Shown one piece after another: positions 1 through 8,927 of a DNA stretch of 64,000 nucleotides. Below the pieces are notes generated by a model. The model searched no databases and was not told the DNA's origin. It saw only the letters and a program-made list of their open reading frames with translations. Source of the stretch: Acidobacteriota bacterium (lineage in GTDB: Bacteria > Acidobacteriota > Terriglobia > UBA7540); assembly GCA_004298155.1 (NCBI GenBank), contig SCRD01000016.1, positions 124,001 through 188,000 of the forward strand. The letters run 5' to 3'. Within the stretch, counting starts at the first letter, position 1, and each line of letters starts with the position of its first letter. The position numbers were made by a program, and so were the translations under genes.

Positions 1-599
1 GCATAAAAAATGCCAACGACGGAACCTGCTGCCCGGACAGGAATCAACAAGATTCGCGCATTCGCGGAAGGAGTAAGCTTCGCCAGCAAGTTGCGGTTCT
101 TCTCGAGGTCTGCAGCTCTTGCTTCCACGCTTTCACCCGATTCAAAAGCCTGGCCAAAGGGGCCCTCATGATTCAGTGGAACGGCCAGAATCCGCAGATT
201 ATTTCCAGATAATTCCGGGCCATAACCGCCGGCCGAAGCCCCCCAGGCAACACGGCCTCGAACGCCAAACACCACCGCGCGGACACCCATGCGCACCGCT
301 CGCTCGGCAAGGGCGTCAAAAACCTGCTCGACGCAAGTTGCCGCGGTAAGTCTTCGAACGCCTGCCAGGATGCCAGAAGGCGAGTAAGTTTCAGTCCCGT
401 CTTCGCCTGCGAGCGATCTCTCCAGAGGTTCAAGTATCTGGGATGCAACCGCTTCCAGTTGCCGTTGTTCGTCCTGCAAGGATTTGAGGCTGTGGCTGAG
501 CCGTTCAATCTGCTCAGTTTGCCGGCTTAGGACATCGCTGAACTGCTTGTGGACCTGCTGGATTGCATCGCGTGTATGATTTGATTGTGTAGTTTCCAA
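1..599 (-). CDS. Partial coiled-coil protein, possible GAF-like domain (3' end outside window)
   Basis: An open frame on the minus strand runs from a TTG start at 599 off the left edge without a stop (about 199 residues visible). The TTG is supported by AAGGA nine bases upstream; a TTG at 605 would sit too close to it, and an in-frame stop lies at 639-641. Residues 5-60 are Gln/Glu/Leu rich and look like a coiled coil (QQVHKQFSDVLSRQTEQIERL). Residues 75-199 alternate hydrophobic strands and helices (VEQVFDALAERAVRMGVRAV, RILLIPVRAAGSVVGIFYA), which suggests a GAF-like sensory fold. No catalytic motif is visible. The domain call is an inference; the gene itself is well supported by a continuous, protein-like frame. 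Confidence 0.7.
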   Translation of the reverse strand, partial: METTQSNHTRDAIQQVHKQFSDVLSRQTEQIERLSHSLKSLQDEQRQLEAVASQILEPLERSLAGEDGTETYSPSGILAGVRRLTAATCVEQVFDALAERAVRMGVRAVVFGVRGRVAWGASAGGYGPELSGNNLRILAVPLNHEGPFGQAFESGESVEARAADLEKNRNLLAKLTPSANARILLIPVRAAGSVVGIFY

Positions 600-753
600 C
601 TGCAAAAATCCTTGGCCTCGCTCCCCCTCGCGCCTCTCTTATCGTAACGCCAAAACCGGGCATGTCAACAGGCATCTCCGGACGGGCACTAATTTATAAG
701 GGCGCTCTTATTCTCCAGAGCGTTTACCAGCACACTGTAATGCGCGCACCGTG

Positions 754-782
754 TTGACACGCCGTTTCCCGAGCGACATACT
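754..782 (+). promoter_or_regulatory. Sigma-70-type promoter of ssrA
   Basis: A perfect TTGACA at 754-759 is followed after 17 bases by CATACT (777-782, 4 of 6 matches to TATAAT). The first base of the mature tmRNA (791) is 8 bases further on. Spacing and position fit a housekeeping promoter for ssrA. Confidence 0.75.
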
Positions 783-790
783 TGTAATGA

Positions 791-1158
791 GGGGGCGTTC
801 CGGTTTCGACGGAAGCTCTCGCGTTCGAAAGGCACGCCGGGGGTCCACACCACCCGTAATCGGAGTGGAACAACATAACTGCCAACACGCAGTTTGCATA
901 CGCTGCCTAACCAAGGCTAGCGCGTCTCCTCCGCCAGCGCCCGCGGGGCGGAATGAGGCGTCATCCAGCGGGCTGGCCTGGGACCTGCCGCCTGAGGGTT
1001 CCGGGTAAGATCCGGGCAACCGGATCAGGCTAGCCGGCGGTTCGTTCTTGCTCGTTCCTGAGGGCCGCCAGCGAAAGCATCAAGCGAACGCGATAAGCGT
1101 GTAGGCTTTCGACCGTAAGGCTTTTCGGACGGGGGTTCGACTCCCCCCGCCTCCACCA
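791..1158 (+). ncRNA. ssrA: Transfer-messenger RNA (tmRNA)
   Basis: This is the tmRNA that rescues stalled ribosomes by trans-translation with SmpB. The 5' end GGGGGCG pairs with CGCCTCC at the 3' end (seven pairs, one G-U) to form the acceptor stem, followed by encoded ACCA. The tRNA-like 3' part has the T arm GGGGGTTCGACTCCCCC. The 5' part GTTCCGGTTTCGACGG is typical of tmRNA. A tag reading frame sits in the first third. The length of 368 nt is normal for the one-piece form. It has its own promoter just upstream and is followed by a convergent efflux gene. Confidence 0.97.
881..910 (+). other. tmRNA proteolysis-tag reading frame
   Basis: The codons from GCC at 881 to TAA at 908-910 encode ANTQFAYAA. 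The A-N start and the hydrophobic AYAA end are what ClpXP-type proteases recognise in SsrA tags. The tag form fits my recollection of acidobacterial tmRNAs. Confidence 0.9.
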
Positions 1159-1174
1159 AATTCCTCATCTGTAA

Positions 1175-2683
1175 TCAATAGGCTATTTTGTTTTTCACCC
1201 CGAGAACCTGCCCGGGCCGGGTACTGGAGATAAGGCTGCCTGCACTCCAGCCGCCGCCTAATGCGCGATAGAGCGCAACGAGGTCTGCCGTGACTCCGGT
1301 TTGGCTTTGCACCAGTTGATCTTCGTTGGTGTAGAGGTCGCGTTGTGCTTCCAGGACCGACAAAAAATCGGTGAGCCCCGCGCGGTACTGCTCATCAGCA
1401 AGATGCACTGACAACTGACTCTGCTTCACGGCCTGGCCCAAGTGGTCACGGCGTTCCTGTTCCTGGGAATAGTTCACCAATGCGTTCTCAACTTCTTCGA
1501 GCGCATTCAAGATTGTTGATTGATAACTGATCAGGGCCTGGCGCTCGCGTGAGCTCTGCACCTTGATGTTGGAGCGAATGCGTCCTCCGGTAAATAACGG
1601 CAGACTGATCCCAGGACCCACGGAATAGAAGTTGCCCAGCCCGAGGGTCAGATCGTGCAATTGAGTGGCCTGGCGTCCCGCCGTCCCGGTAAGAAAGAAG
1701 TGAGGGAAGCGCTCGGCCTTCGCTTCCCCAATCCGGGCCGTAGCGGCCGCGAGCTGCGCCTCAGCACGGCGAATATCAGGCCTCCGCTGCAACAGGTCAG
1801 AGGGCAGGCCGACTTGAACGTCGGGACCCGCTGAAGGAATCGGCCTGGTCTTTTCGAGCTCCGTACGCAGCGCGCCGGGTTCTTCGCCAAGCAGAACGCC
1901 CAGCCGATGAATAGAAATATCGATGCCAGCCAGCAGAGTTGGAACAACGGATTGTGTGGCAGCGAGTTGTGCCGCCGCGCGCGACACATCGAGTTCGGTC
2001 GCGAGGCCGGCCTTGGCTCTGGCCGTCGTCAGGTCAAGAGTTTCCTGTTGCGTCTTGATGTTCTTGTTCGCGATCCCGAGGCGCTGCTGGTATCCGCGCA
2101 ACTGCGCATAGGCCTGACCGACATCGCCCAGAAGCATCACAAGCACGTCCCGGCGATTTTCCTCCTGGGCCTCGATATCCGCTTTCGATGCCTGGACGCG
2201 GCGACGGGTCCCGCCAAAGACATCGAGCTCCCACGAGGCGCTCAAATTGCCTTGGAAGACGTTTGTTTCGAAAGGCGAAATCAGGCTCGAAGCTTTGCCC
2301 GTATTGTTTGAAGGCGGCACCGCGCGGACCACTCCTTGATTGAATCCGCCGCGCAGCCGGGTCGCGGAAACGCCGGCGTCAACTTCAGGAAAATAGCCTG
2401 ACCGCGCAATGCCGCTTGCCGCGCGGGCTTCCTGCACCCGCTCGAGCGCCAGCCTCAAATCGAGATTTCGATTCACGGCTCGCTCGACCAGCGAGTTGAG
2501 CTCCGGGTCGTTAAACGACGCCCACCAATCATCGGTTCCCGGTTCAATGGTTGAGGTTCCGCGGGCGGGCGCCACGGTCCACTGTTGCGGAACGGGAACC
2601 TGCGGACGTTTGTAGTTTGGCCCAACGGCGCAGCCTAAAAGAAGAATGGATAAAGCGGCGATGAGCAGGACCTTCAACTTCAT
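1175..2683 (-). CDS. TolC/OprM-family outer membrane efflux lipoprotein (NodT type)
   Basis: This is the outer membrane channel of a tripartite efflux system. The 502-residue protein starts with a lipoprotein signal (lipobox LLGC, Cys18), followed by GPNYKRP, a sequence typical of the NodT/OprM family. Two long helical repeats follow, each with the family pattern of LDVSRA and DFLSVLEAQRDLY. The ATG at 2683 has AGGAGG six bases upstream and overlaps the HlyD gene stop as ATGA, which implies translational coupling. It is the last gene of a permease-ATPase-HlyD-TolC operon. The substrate cannot be read from the sequence. Confidence 0.93.
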   Translation of the reverse strand: MKLKVLLIAALSILLLGCAVGPNYKRPQVPVPQQWTVAPARGTSTIEPGTDDWWASFNDPELNSLVERAVNRNLDLRLALERVQEARAASGIARSGYFPEVDAGVSATRLRGGFNQGVVRAVPPSNNTGKASSLISPFETNVFQGNLSASWELDVFGGTRRRVQASKADIEAQEENRRDVLVMLLGDVGQAYAQLRGYQQRLGIANKNIKTQQETLDLTTARAKAGLATELDVSRAAAQLAATQSVVPTLLAGIDISIHRLGVLLGEEPGALRTELEKTRPIPSAGPDVQVGLPSDLLQRRPDIRRAEAQLAAATARIGEAKAERFPHFFLTGTAGRQATQLHDLTLGLGNFYSVGPGISLPLFTGGRIRSNIKVQSSRERQALISYQSTILNALEEVENALVNYSQEQERRDHLGQAVKQSQLSVHLADEQYRAGLTDFLSVLEAQRDLYTNEDQLVQSQTGVTADLVALYRALGGGWSAGSLISSTRPGQVLGVKNKIAY

Positions 2684-3771
2684 TGGACACCTCCTGGCGC
2701 CGGATCGGAATGCTTAAGGGGCGCGCGCGATGCAGCAGGCGTTTGGATATAAACATCCATCTGCTGGCCGACGTGCAGTGGCGTGTCCGCTTCTTTGATT
2801 CGGTAAATGACCTGGAGGACCCGAGTATCCACGCGTTCAGTGCTGTCGCCTGTCAGCGACTGTTTAGGAACCACGAATGGTTCAAAGCGCACGAATTGAA
2901 GAGATATCTTTTGCGCGCCGTCGCCTCGCGGGGAGCCTATCGCAGGAGCGCCAGCCCGGACTCTCCACGAGTCTTCTTCGTCCACATCCACGCGGACATC
3001 CAGGGGTGTGACGCTTCCGAGAATCATGAGAGGCTCGCTTAGCGGCCCGCATTGCGCGTATTGGCCAGCCCGCACCTTCTTTTGCAGAACGACTCCGGCA
3101 ATCGGCGAACGCGTAGTCAGGCGGTCAATATTGGTTTCAACCGCCTTCACCTGGGCTTCCGCATGGGCTACGTCGGACCTGGCGATGGCGAGGTCGGGCG
3201 CCCAGGCGCCCGCTTTCAGCAACGCGAGCGTTGATTGGGCGTCAGCCACCTGCGCCTGCGCCGCTTTATAGGCAAACTTACGGCTCTGGACGTCTTCTTC
3301 GCGGACCGCCCGCTTGTCGTGCACGCTTTCGATCAATTCCAGCTGCACCTGCGCGTTTCCAAGATTTGCCTCTGCCTCGCGCACTCGAGCTTCCGCTGGC
3401 GGAATATCTTCAGCGCGCGGCTCTTCCTCGAGTTTCGCCAGGTTCGCCTTTGCTGCAGCAAGGGCCGCACGCTTGACGGCGAGGTCCGCTTCGAGGTCGC
3501 GGCCATCAAGCGTGAAAAGCTTTTGCCCCGGCTGGACGCGGTCGCCCGCTTGCACATAAACTCCCGTAACAAGCCCGGAGACAGCGCAACTGAGATTGAT
3601 GTTCTCTGTGTTAGCCTCAACAAGCCCCACCGCCCCCACGGAGGATTCAAACTTCGCAATGGGAGGCGAAAAGGGCGGCGGCTCAGCGTGGCGCACCGGT
3701 TTCATCGCAACCACTGCACCCACTGCGAAGACCAGGGCAAGGACAGCTATGAGGGGTGTGATCCTTTTCAT
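2680..3771 (-). CDS. HlyD/DevB-family periplasmic membrane fusion protein
   Basis: This adaptor links an inner membrane ABC exporter to the TolC-like channel. I set the start at ATG 3771 (MKRITPL) rather than further upstream, because GGAG lies nine bases before it and the longer frame would enter the ATPase gene. The 363 residues comprise one N-terminal membrane helix (about 5-23), a first lipoyl half (VSGLVTGVYVQAGDRVQPGQ), a long Ala/Glu-rich alpha-hairpin, a second lipoyl half (RSPIAGVVLQKKVRAGQ) and a beta-barrel domain. Pairing with an FtsX-like permease rather than an RND pump resembles DevBCA exporters. Confidence 0.92.
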   Translation of the reverse strand: MKRITPLIAVLALVFAVGAVVAMKPVRHAEPPPFSPPIAKFESSVGAVGLVEANTENINLSCAVSGLVTGVYVQAGDRVQPGQKLFTLDGRDLEADLAVKRAALAAAKANLAKLEEEPRAEDIPPAEARVREAEANLGNAQVQLELIESVHDKRAVREEDVQSRKFAYKAAQAQVADAQSTLALLKAGAWAPDLAIARSDVAHAEAQVKAVETNIDRLTTRSPIAGVVLQKKVRAGQYAQCGPLSEPLMILGSVTPLDVRVDVDEEDSWRVRAGAPAIGSPRGDGAQKISLQFVRFEPFVVPKQSLTGDSTERVDTRVLQVIYRIKEADTPLHVGQQMDVYIQTPAASRAPLKHSDPAPGGVQ

Positions 3772-3775
3772 TATT

Positions 3776-4564
3776 CTATTCTCCTCTCGCAAAAGACTCT
3801 GCCTCTGATTGCGTCTGCGGCAGCATGACAGGCATTGAAGCAAGGTTGCCGGCCCGCGCGGCGGCCTTCCGCCTTTTCTCTATCGTAATAATCCGGCCAT
3901 CGTCCATGTGGGCGACCTGGTCGGCAAAATCGAAAATGCGAGCATCATGGGTGACGATGATCACCGCGCGGTCAGGGCGGACCGCCGCCGCGCTCAGCAG
4001 CTCCATCACCGCATGGCCGGTCCTGCCATCGAGAGCGGAGGTCGGCTCGTCGCAAACGATCAATTTCGGTTCATGAATCAGTGCCCGGGCGAGCGCCACC
4101 CTCTGCTGCTCCCCGCCTGAAAGCTCGGAAGGAAGCGCCCGCACCCGATGCGCCATGCCGAGAGCCTCAAGCAGTTCTTTGCCTTGTGAGACCGCCTGCT
4201 GCCTCCTGGCTCCCGCAGCCAGCAAAGGCACCGCAACGTTCTCTGCCGCCGTCAGGGCCGGGATCAGGTTATATTGCTGAAAGACGAAGCCCAGGTTCTC
4301 GCGCCGAAAGAGGACGAGATCTTCCTGCGACAGGCCGGCCGGGCGTTCGCCTAAGACGACCAGGTCCCCCGACGTGGCATTCAGCAAGCCCGTGATGACG
4401 CTGAGCAGCGTGGTCTTGCCGCTGCCACTCGGACCGACCAGCATGGTCAGCTCACCCTTGCGAATCTCAAGGTTGATGCCACGAAGGGCGTGCACTTCTC
4501 CTTCTCCATGGCCAAACACTTTGGTCAATTTGCGTGCGGTTACTGCCGTTCCGTGTGTCATCAT
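3776..4564 (-). CDS. ABC exporter ATP-binding protein (DevA/LolD/MacB type)
   Basis: This cytoplasmic ATPase powers the exporter. The 262 residues contain Walker A (GPSGSGKT), a Q-loop (FQQYN), the signature LSGGEQQR, Walker B (LIVCDEP) followed by TSALDGRTG, and a switch His (VTHD). LSGGEQQRVALARAL and PTSALD are typical of the LolD/MacB subfamily. AGGAG lies eight bases before the first ATG. The gene starts 4 bases after the permease stop and ends 4 bases before the HlyD start. The C-terminal tail of about 30 residues after IITIEKR looks unstructured. Confidence 0.95.
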   Translation of the reverse strand: MMTHGTAVTARKLTKVFGHGEGEVHALRGINLEIRKGELTMLVGPSGSGKTTLLSVITGLLNATSGDLVVLGERPAGLSQEDLVLFRRENLGFVFQQYNLIPALTAAENVAVPLLAAGARRQQAVSQGKELLEALGMAHRVRALPSELSGGEQQRVALARALIHEPKLIVCDEPTSALDGRTGHAVMELLSAAAVRPDRAVIIVTHDARIFDFADQVAHMDDGRIITIEKRRKAAARAGNLASMPVMLPQTQSEAESFARGE

Positions 4565-4568
4565 ATTT

Positions 4569-5708
4569 TCAGCTCCTGAAAACTACTGCAGGTTCGAGGA
4601 CAAGCGCGCGCCGAACACTCATCAAACTGGCCAGCCCGACCACAAAAAGCACCACAACAGCGATGCCCGCCATGACTTGCCAGGGAAGGATGATCCCGCG
4701 TGTGGGTCCGTAGTTTACGAATGCTGCGAAGAAAGCTGCTGCCATCCCCATGCCGAAGGCGTATCCCGTGCTCCCGACAACCAGTGCCTGGAGCAGGATC
4801 ATTCCTATGATCCGGCGATTAGTGACTCCGATGGCCTTCAAAGCGCCGAACTGCTTCAAGTTCTCGATTGTGAAGATGTAGAACGTCTGGCCGGCCACGA
4901 CCGTCCCGACGATGAGGGCCACCATTACCGTAATGCCAAAATTCACGGGGATGCCCGTGTTTTTCATGTAGAAGTTGAACGCATCCCAGGAAAACTCCCT
5001 GCTCGTCCTTGCTCTCAATCCCGTTGCGGACGCAATGCGACTGCATACCTCTTTGGCGGCGAGGCCGGCATCTGGCTTTGCCAGAACGAACGAAAGCAGG
5101 TTGCGCTCGCGTCCCACGTAACCAAGCGCCTGGCTGTAGCGGGTGTGGATGACGGGCAAACTTTGAAAGGGAGCCGAGGCATCGCTGATTCCAACGATTA
5201 AGACCCGCCTGTCGTTCATCTGAAGCGTCCTGCCGGCACGAAGTGGCTGGCCAGGGAAGAAATATTCGTATCCCGCTTTGTCAATGATGGCCGCATCCGG
5301 CTGGCGAAGGTCATAGATTGAGCCCACCAGCATCTTCCGGGGAACGCCTACCAGGGTTGCATCGTCCACGCCCATCAGGATTACAGTGCGGAACTTTCCA
5401 TCGGGAGCTATCGCCCGAGCCGTGCCAAGGTAGAGCGGAACTGCCCATTTCACGCCGGGAACGCTCCGCACACGATAGAGGTCGCCGTCCGGCAATGGAT
5501 AAACTTCACCGTCGTAAAGCGTTTGCGGATCCATCACCCAGATGTCAGCATCCACGGCGTCCTGAATCTGGCTGGACGGCCGCGTCATGATGCCAATGAA
5601 AATGCCGACCTGATTGGCCAACAGGAATGAAGCAAAAGCGATGGCGAAGATCAGGCCGAAATACTTGGCTTTGTCCGCAACCAGCATTTTGAGAGCTACG
5701 TAGTTCAC
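4569..5708 (-). CDS. FtsX-like ABC exporter permease (DevC type)
   Basis: This is the inner membrane permease of the efflux operon. The 379 residues have one N-terminal membrane helix (about 17-37), a periplasmic MacB-like domain of about 220 residues, and three C-terminal helices of the FtsX domain (ITVMVALIVGTVVAGQTFYI and onward, with the conserved KAIGVTNRRI loop). The start is GTG at 5708 with GAGG five bases upstream. It is the first gene of the operon. A TetR-type inverted repeat lies 98 bases upstream, between the stop of the tetR gene and this start. Confidence 0.92.
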   Translation of the reverse strand: MNYVALKMLVADKAKYFGLIFAIAFASFLLANQVGIFIGIMTRPSSQIQDAVDADIWVMDPQTLYDGEVYPLPDGDLYRVRSVPGVKWAVPLYLGTARAIAPDGKFRTVILMGVDDATLVGVPRKMLVGSIYDLRQPDAAIIDKAGYEYFFPGQPLRAGRTLQMNDRRVLIVGISDASAPFQSLPVIHTRYSQALGYVGRERNLLSFVLAKPDAGLAAKEVCSRIASATGLRARTSREFSWDAFNFYMKNTGIPVNFGITVMVALIVGTVVAGQTFYIFTIENLKQFGALKAIGVTNRRIIGMILLQALVVGSTGYAFGMGMAAAFFAAFVNYGPTRGIILPWQVMAGIAVVVLFVVGLASLMSVRRALVLEPAVVFRS

Positions 5709-5805
5709 GGAAACCTCACTGATCGAATCGGATTTGGGTCAGCTACCTCACAACAGAACGACGTTTGAGGGGAGGCAGATGCGACGGTGAACGTCGGACA
5801 TTAAT

Positions 5806-5818
5806 TGAACAACGTTCA
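5806..5818. promoter_or_regulatory. Candidate TetR operator in front of the efflux operon
   Basis: TGAAC-AAC-GTTCA is a perfect inverted repeat with 5-base arms and a 3-base centre. On the minus strand it lies between TTGAAC (5819-5824) and TAATGT (5798-5803), a weak promoter-like pair. The same architecture recurs at 6490-6502 before the regulator gene. The assignment to this TetR protein is an inference from position and similarity. Confidence 0.5.
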
Positions 5819-5842
5819 GTTCAAAGGCAAAAAAATACCCTC

Positions 5843-6469
5843 TTACCTGCCGTTCGCCCTCACACCTCGTATCAGGATTTCAATGGTCCGCTTAATCAGC
5901 CTCTCCCGTTCGACAAATGGGAACCCGGGCTGAGTGATCAGCAGCGCGGTAAGGCCGTGGATGCCCGCCCAGAGCGCCTGGCTGGTTTCTTCCAGGTCCG
6001 CACCCTTGATCTTCCCTTCATCCATGCATCGCCGCATAATATTGCGCATGTCCCCAAAGCACCGCTGCCCGGCCTGCGCCTTTCGTGTCTGGCAATGGTT
6101 GGGATCCTGGCGGCGCGGAGACTTTAAAATAAAGGTTACAGTGTAATGGTCCGGGTGCTTAAGACCGAACCGGATGTAGGCCTCCATCCCTTTTTTGAGC
6201 AGCTCGAGCGGGTCGCCTTTCATTTCCTGGAGAGCGGCCAGTTTATGCGCATGCAGGTAAGCGAAGGTCTCTTCACAGAGGCAATCCAGGATTTCGTCCT
6301 TGTCCTTAAAGTAGGTGTAGAGGCTTGCGGGAGAATACTCAATCCTGTCAGCAATTTTGCGCATGGAAACGTTTTCGTATCCTTCCCGCACGAACAACCA
6401 GCGTGCCGAGTCAAGGATTTGCTGCTTGAGTTCCTGCCTCTCCCGCGCCTTCCGCTCTGCGATTCCCAT
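5843..6469 (-). CDS. TetR/AcrR-family transcriptional regulator
   Basis: This is a ligand-responsive repressor, probably of the efflux operon just downstream. The 208-residue length fits the family. The N-terminal helix-turn-helix is clear (ENVSMRKIADRIEYSPASLY, then TYFKDKDEIL). The rest is the helical ligand-binding and dimer domain. The start is ATG 6469, with AGGAG five bases upstream; a GTG six bases earlier is less well placed. It is on the same strand as the efflux genes, 134 bases before the permease start. A TAAAC-AGT-GTTCA repeat upstream suggests autoregulation. Confidence 0.93.
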   Translation of the reverse strand: MGIAERKARERQELKQQILDSARWLFVREGYENVSMRKIADRIEYSPASLYTYFKDKDEILDCLCEETFAYLHAHKLAALQEMKGDPLELLKKGMEAYIRFGLKHPDHYTVTFILKSPRRQDPNHCQTRKAQAGQRCFGDMRNIMRRCMDEGKIKGADLEETSQALWAGIHGLTALLITQPGFPFVERERLIKRTIEILIRGVRANGR

Positions 6470-6489
6470 GCTCACTCCTGTTCAGATGC

Positions 6490-6502
6490 TAAACAGTGTT
6501 CA
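6490..6502. promoter_or_regulatory. Candidate TetR operator in front of the tetR gene
   Basis: TAAAC-AGT-GTTCA matches the operator candidate at 5806-5818 in 9 of 10 arm positions and in centre length. It lies directly downstream of a weak minus-strand promoter-like pair, TTGACG (6525-6530) and TAACCA (6503-6508), where a bound repressor would block transcription. Confidence 0.45.
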
Positions 6503-6543
6503 TGGTTACATGAAATACTCAGTGCGTCAATAAAGTTGCCGCG

Positions 6544-7680
6544 TCAGCCCCGGCGGCGTTCGGCGACAATCGTCACCTGCATGTCGCGGGCGAGATCCAC
6601 TACCTTTTGGACAAGGTTTCTTCCCAACATCACCGGCCAGGTGGTTGGACGCGGGCGCAGCAGGAAAATCTGGGTGATGCCATGCCTGCGGGCAAATTCT
6701 ACCAGGGCCTGTGCGACCTGTTCACCCTGCAACACTCGCGTTTCAATCTGCAGGTTTCGAGCAAAGTTCAAGTGTTTTTCAACCGTCTGGCGTTCCGGGG
6801 CCGGCAAGTGATCGAAATCAGAGACGGTATGAACAAAAACCGCATAGCACTCCGCGTGCAGAAAATCGGCTACGCGCCGGCCACGACGAATCAGGGCTGC
6901 AGTCGAGGGGTCGCCTGTTATGTGTATCAGCAAGCGATCTGACGGCCTGGCTGCACTCAATGGACTGCTGGTACGATCCGCGGCTGAATCTGCGCGCTGA
7001 ATTCCGGGCCCTGCAGGCGGTTCGTGGCGGATGTCGATTTCGTGCGCCGCCTGGCGCAGTGCGAGTTCGCGCAAAGCGACCAGGTTCGGCTCCTTGAAAA
7101 AGTTTTCCAATGCCTGCTGCGCTTTGTGCTCCGGGTATACGGCCCCGCGCTTCAGGCGGTTCAACAGCGCCTGCGGCAGCAAGTCCACCATGACGACTTC
7201 ATCTGCCTGCTTAACCACCCAGTCTGGTATCGTTTCCCGGACCCTCACGCCAGTGAATTGCCAGACTGTATCATTCAGGCTTTCCAGATGTTGCACGTTC
7301 ATATTGGTCAGGACGTTGATTCCGCTATCCAGAAGGACGTGAACATCCTCCCATCGCTTGGCCCTTTCTGACCCGGGAACGTTGGTGTGCGCAAACTCAT
7401 CCACCACGCAGACCTGAGGCCGGCGGGCCAGGATACTCTCCGTATCCATTTCTTCGAAGGCGCTCCCGCGGTACTGCAATTTGCGTCTGGGGATGGTTTC
7501 AAGCCCTCGGGTCTTTTCAATGGTGTCCTTGCGGCCGTGGGGCTCAAAATAACCGATGACGACATCCACACCCTGCTGCTTCAGGCCCTGTGCTTCTTCC
7601 AACATGCGGCAGGTTTTACCCACCCCGACGGCGTAACCGAGGAGAAGTTTCAACGTGCCTCTGTGGCTGGCCGCTGGCAT
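6544..7680 (-). CDS. KdpD N-terminal-half protein (nucleotide-binding plus USP domain), paralog 2
   Basis: This corresponds to the cytoplasmic input half of KdpD without any transmembrane or kinase part. Residues 1-215 match the KdpD N-terminal domain, with Walker A (GYAVGVGKT), the conserved VDEFAHTNVPGS Walker B region and the KRWEDVHVLLDSGI stretch. Residues 240-378 form a universal-stress-like domain (DRLLIHITGDPSTAALIRRG). The 378-residue length is close to the first 395 residues of E. coli KdpD. It starts 10 bases after the end of a paralog and closes the kdp operon. It probably acts in trans on the separate kinase encoded near 16 kb; that is an inference. Confidence 0.9.
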   Translation of the reverse strand: MPAASHRGTLKLLLGYAVGVGKTCRMLEEAQGLKQQGVDVVIGYFEPHGRKDTIEKTRGLETIPRRKLQYRGSAFEEMDTESILARRPQVCVVDEFAHTNVPGSERAKRWEDVHVLLDSGINVLTNMNVQHLESLNDTVWQFTGVRVRETIPDWVVKQADEVVMVDLLPQALLNRLKRGAVYPEHKAQQALENFFKEPNLVALRELALRQAAHEIDIRHEPPAGPGIQRADSAADRTSSPLSAARPSDRLLIHITGDPSTAALIRRGRRVADFLHAECYAVFVHTVSDFDHLPAPERQTVEKHLNFARNLQIETRVLQGEQVAQALVEFARRHGITQIFLLRPRPTTWPVMLGRNLVQKVVDLARDMQVTIVAERRRG

Positions 7681-7690
7681 TTGGAATCCT

Positions 7691-8845
7691 CTATTGCGGG
7701 AAGACCCGTACGTCGATTCCTTCGGCGGATTCGATCAGCCGATCAATGCTGCCGCCGAACAGCCGTTCTCTCCAACTTTCCCTTCTACTGCGGCGGATAA
7801 AAATTTGTGTAATCCCGCGGGCATGCGCGAAACGGAGAACAGCTCCGACCCAGCCCTCACCGTCGAGCACTTCCACTTTTGCGCTGAGTGTCCCGGCATA
7901 TCGCAGGTTTTCCTCCAGCACAGCTTCACTTTCAGCAAACGGCTGGAGCCCCTTAATGTGGACGACGTAAAATTCGCCGTGGAAACGGTCTGCGTTGCGA
8001 CGGCCGCTTTCGAGCATTTCCCGCGAATCGATGCCGGCATTAACGCACACCAGGATCCGCTCCTGAGTGCCCCATAACTGCTCAATCCCGTGACAGCGCA
8101 AGTATGTTTCCAATTGATGTTCGACGATATCAGCAGTGAGCAGCAACGCCATTTCCCGCAATTCACCAAGTTCCTGTTGTTGGGCAAAATGAGGCCCTGG
8201 CGGAAGGTATTCCGCGGGTCCCGTGATGTCAGCCTTGCTCCGCAGGCACATTTCAGGAGGAGCATCGACCACCTCAATTTCGTCTGCAGATCTCAGGAAA
8301 TCGAGGGGCACAACTTCAGTCACGGCCCGGCCTGTGACTTTTTCCACTCTTTCACGGTACTCGGCGATGTATTGCAGGTTAATCGAGGCGAGGATGGAGA
8401 TTCCGGCGGTCAGCAGCTCTTCCACATCCTCCCACCTCTTTGCATGGCGGCCGAAGGGCGGGTTGTCATACGCGATGCCATCCACGACACAAAGTTCCGG
8501 ACAACGCCGTAGGATTGCGCTAACATCCATGACCTGAATTTCCCCGGCAGTCTTGAGCGGAATGACTTCAAGCTTTCCCAGCAGCTCCTGTATTTCAGGC
8601 GAGACAACCGATTGAGTGGCGCCCACCACAACGTCTCTCCCGCGCTCTTTCCTCCGGCGGGCCTCGTCCAGCATCCGTACCGACTTTCCGACCCCCGAAG
8701 CGTAACCGAGAAACACTTTGAGATGCCCGCGGTTCTTGTACGCTTCATCGGTCCTCAACTGGCGGAGGAATTGTTCGGGATCAGGACTGCGATCAGTCAT
8801 ATTCGAGGGGCGCATCTGTTCTTGCCTGGAACCGGACCTCTCCAT
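7691..8845 (-). CDS. KdpD N-terminal-half protein (nucleotide-binding plus USP domain), paralog 1
   Basis: This is the second stand-alone KdpD input half, 384 residues. It has a Walker A (GYASGVGKS), the KRWEDVEELL block and a C-terminal USP-like domain (ERILVCVNAGIDSREMLESG). The Walker B region reads CVVDGIAYDNPPFG where the other copy has CVVDEFAHTNVPGS, so the acidic residue after Asp is lost and the copy may not hydrolyse ATP. An N-terminal extension of about 38 residues precedes the domain. Starts at 8845, 8815 and 8800 are all possible and none has a strong ribosome site. It follows kdpC by 82 bases. Confidence 0.87.
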   Translation of the reverse strand: MERSGSRQEQMRPSNMTDRSPDPEQFLRQLRTDEAYKNRGHLKVFLGYASGVGKSVRMLDEARRRKERGRDVVVGATQSVVSPEIQELLGKLEVIPLKTAGEIQVMDVSAILRRCPELCVVDGIAYDNPPFGRHAKRWEDVEELLTAGISILASINLQYIAEYRERVEKVTGRAVTEVVPLDFLRSADEIEVVDAPPEMCLRSKADITGPAEYLPPGPHFAQQQELGELREMALLLTADIVEHQLETYLRCHGIEQLWGTQERILVCVNAGIDSREMLESGRRNADRFHGEFYVVHIKGLQPFAESEAVLEENLRYAGTLSAKVEVLDGEGWVGAVLRFAHARGITQIFIRRSRRESWRERLFGGSIDRLIESAEGIDVRVFPQ

Positions 8846-8927
8846 TATCTACGTTCACGGAATAAAGAAGAAGGATATCTTCCGCCGCGATGAGCAAACG
8901 GCGCGCGTGCAAAATGCTCCACATCGA

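Noticed and set aside
173-508. 111-residue frame on the minus strand
   Set aside because: It lies in a different frame of the longer, edge-open coiled-coil gene (1-599) and has Trp/Arg-rich, shadow-like composition.
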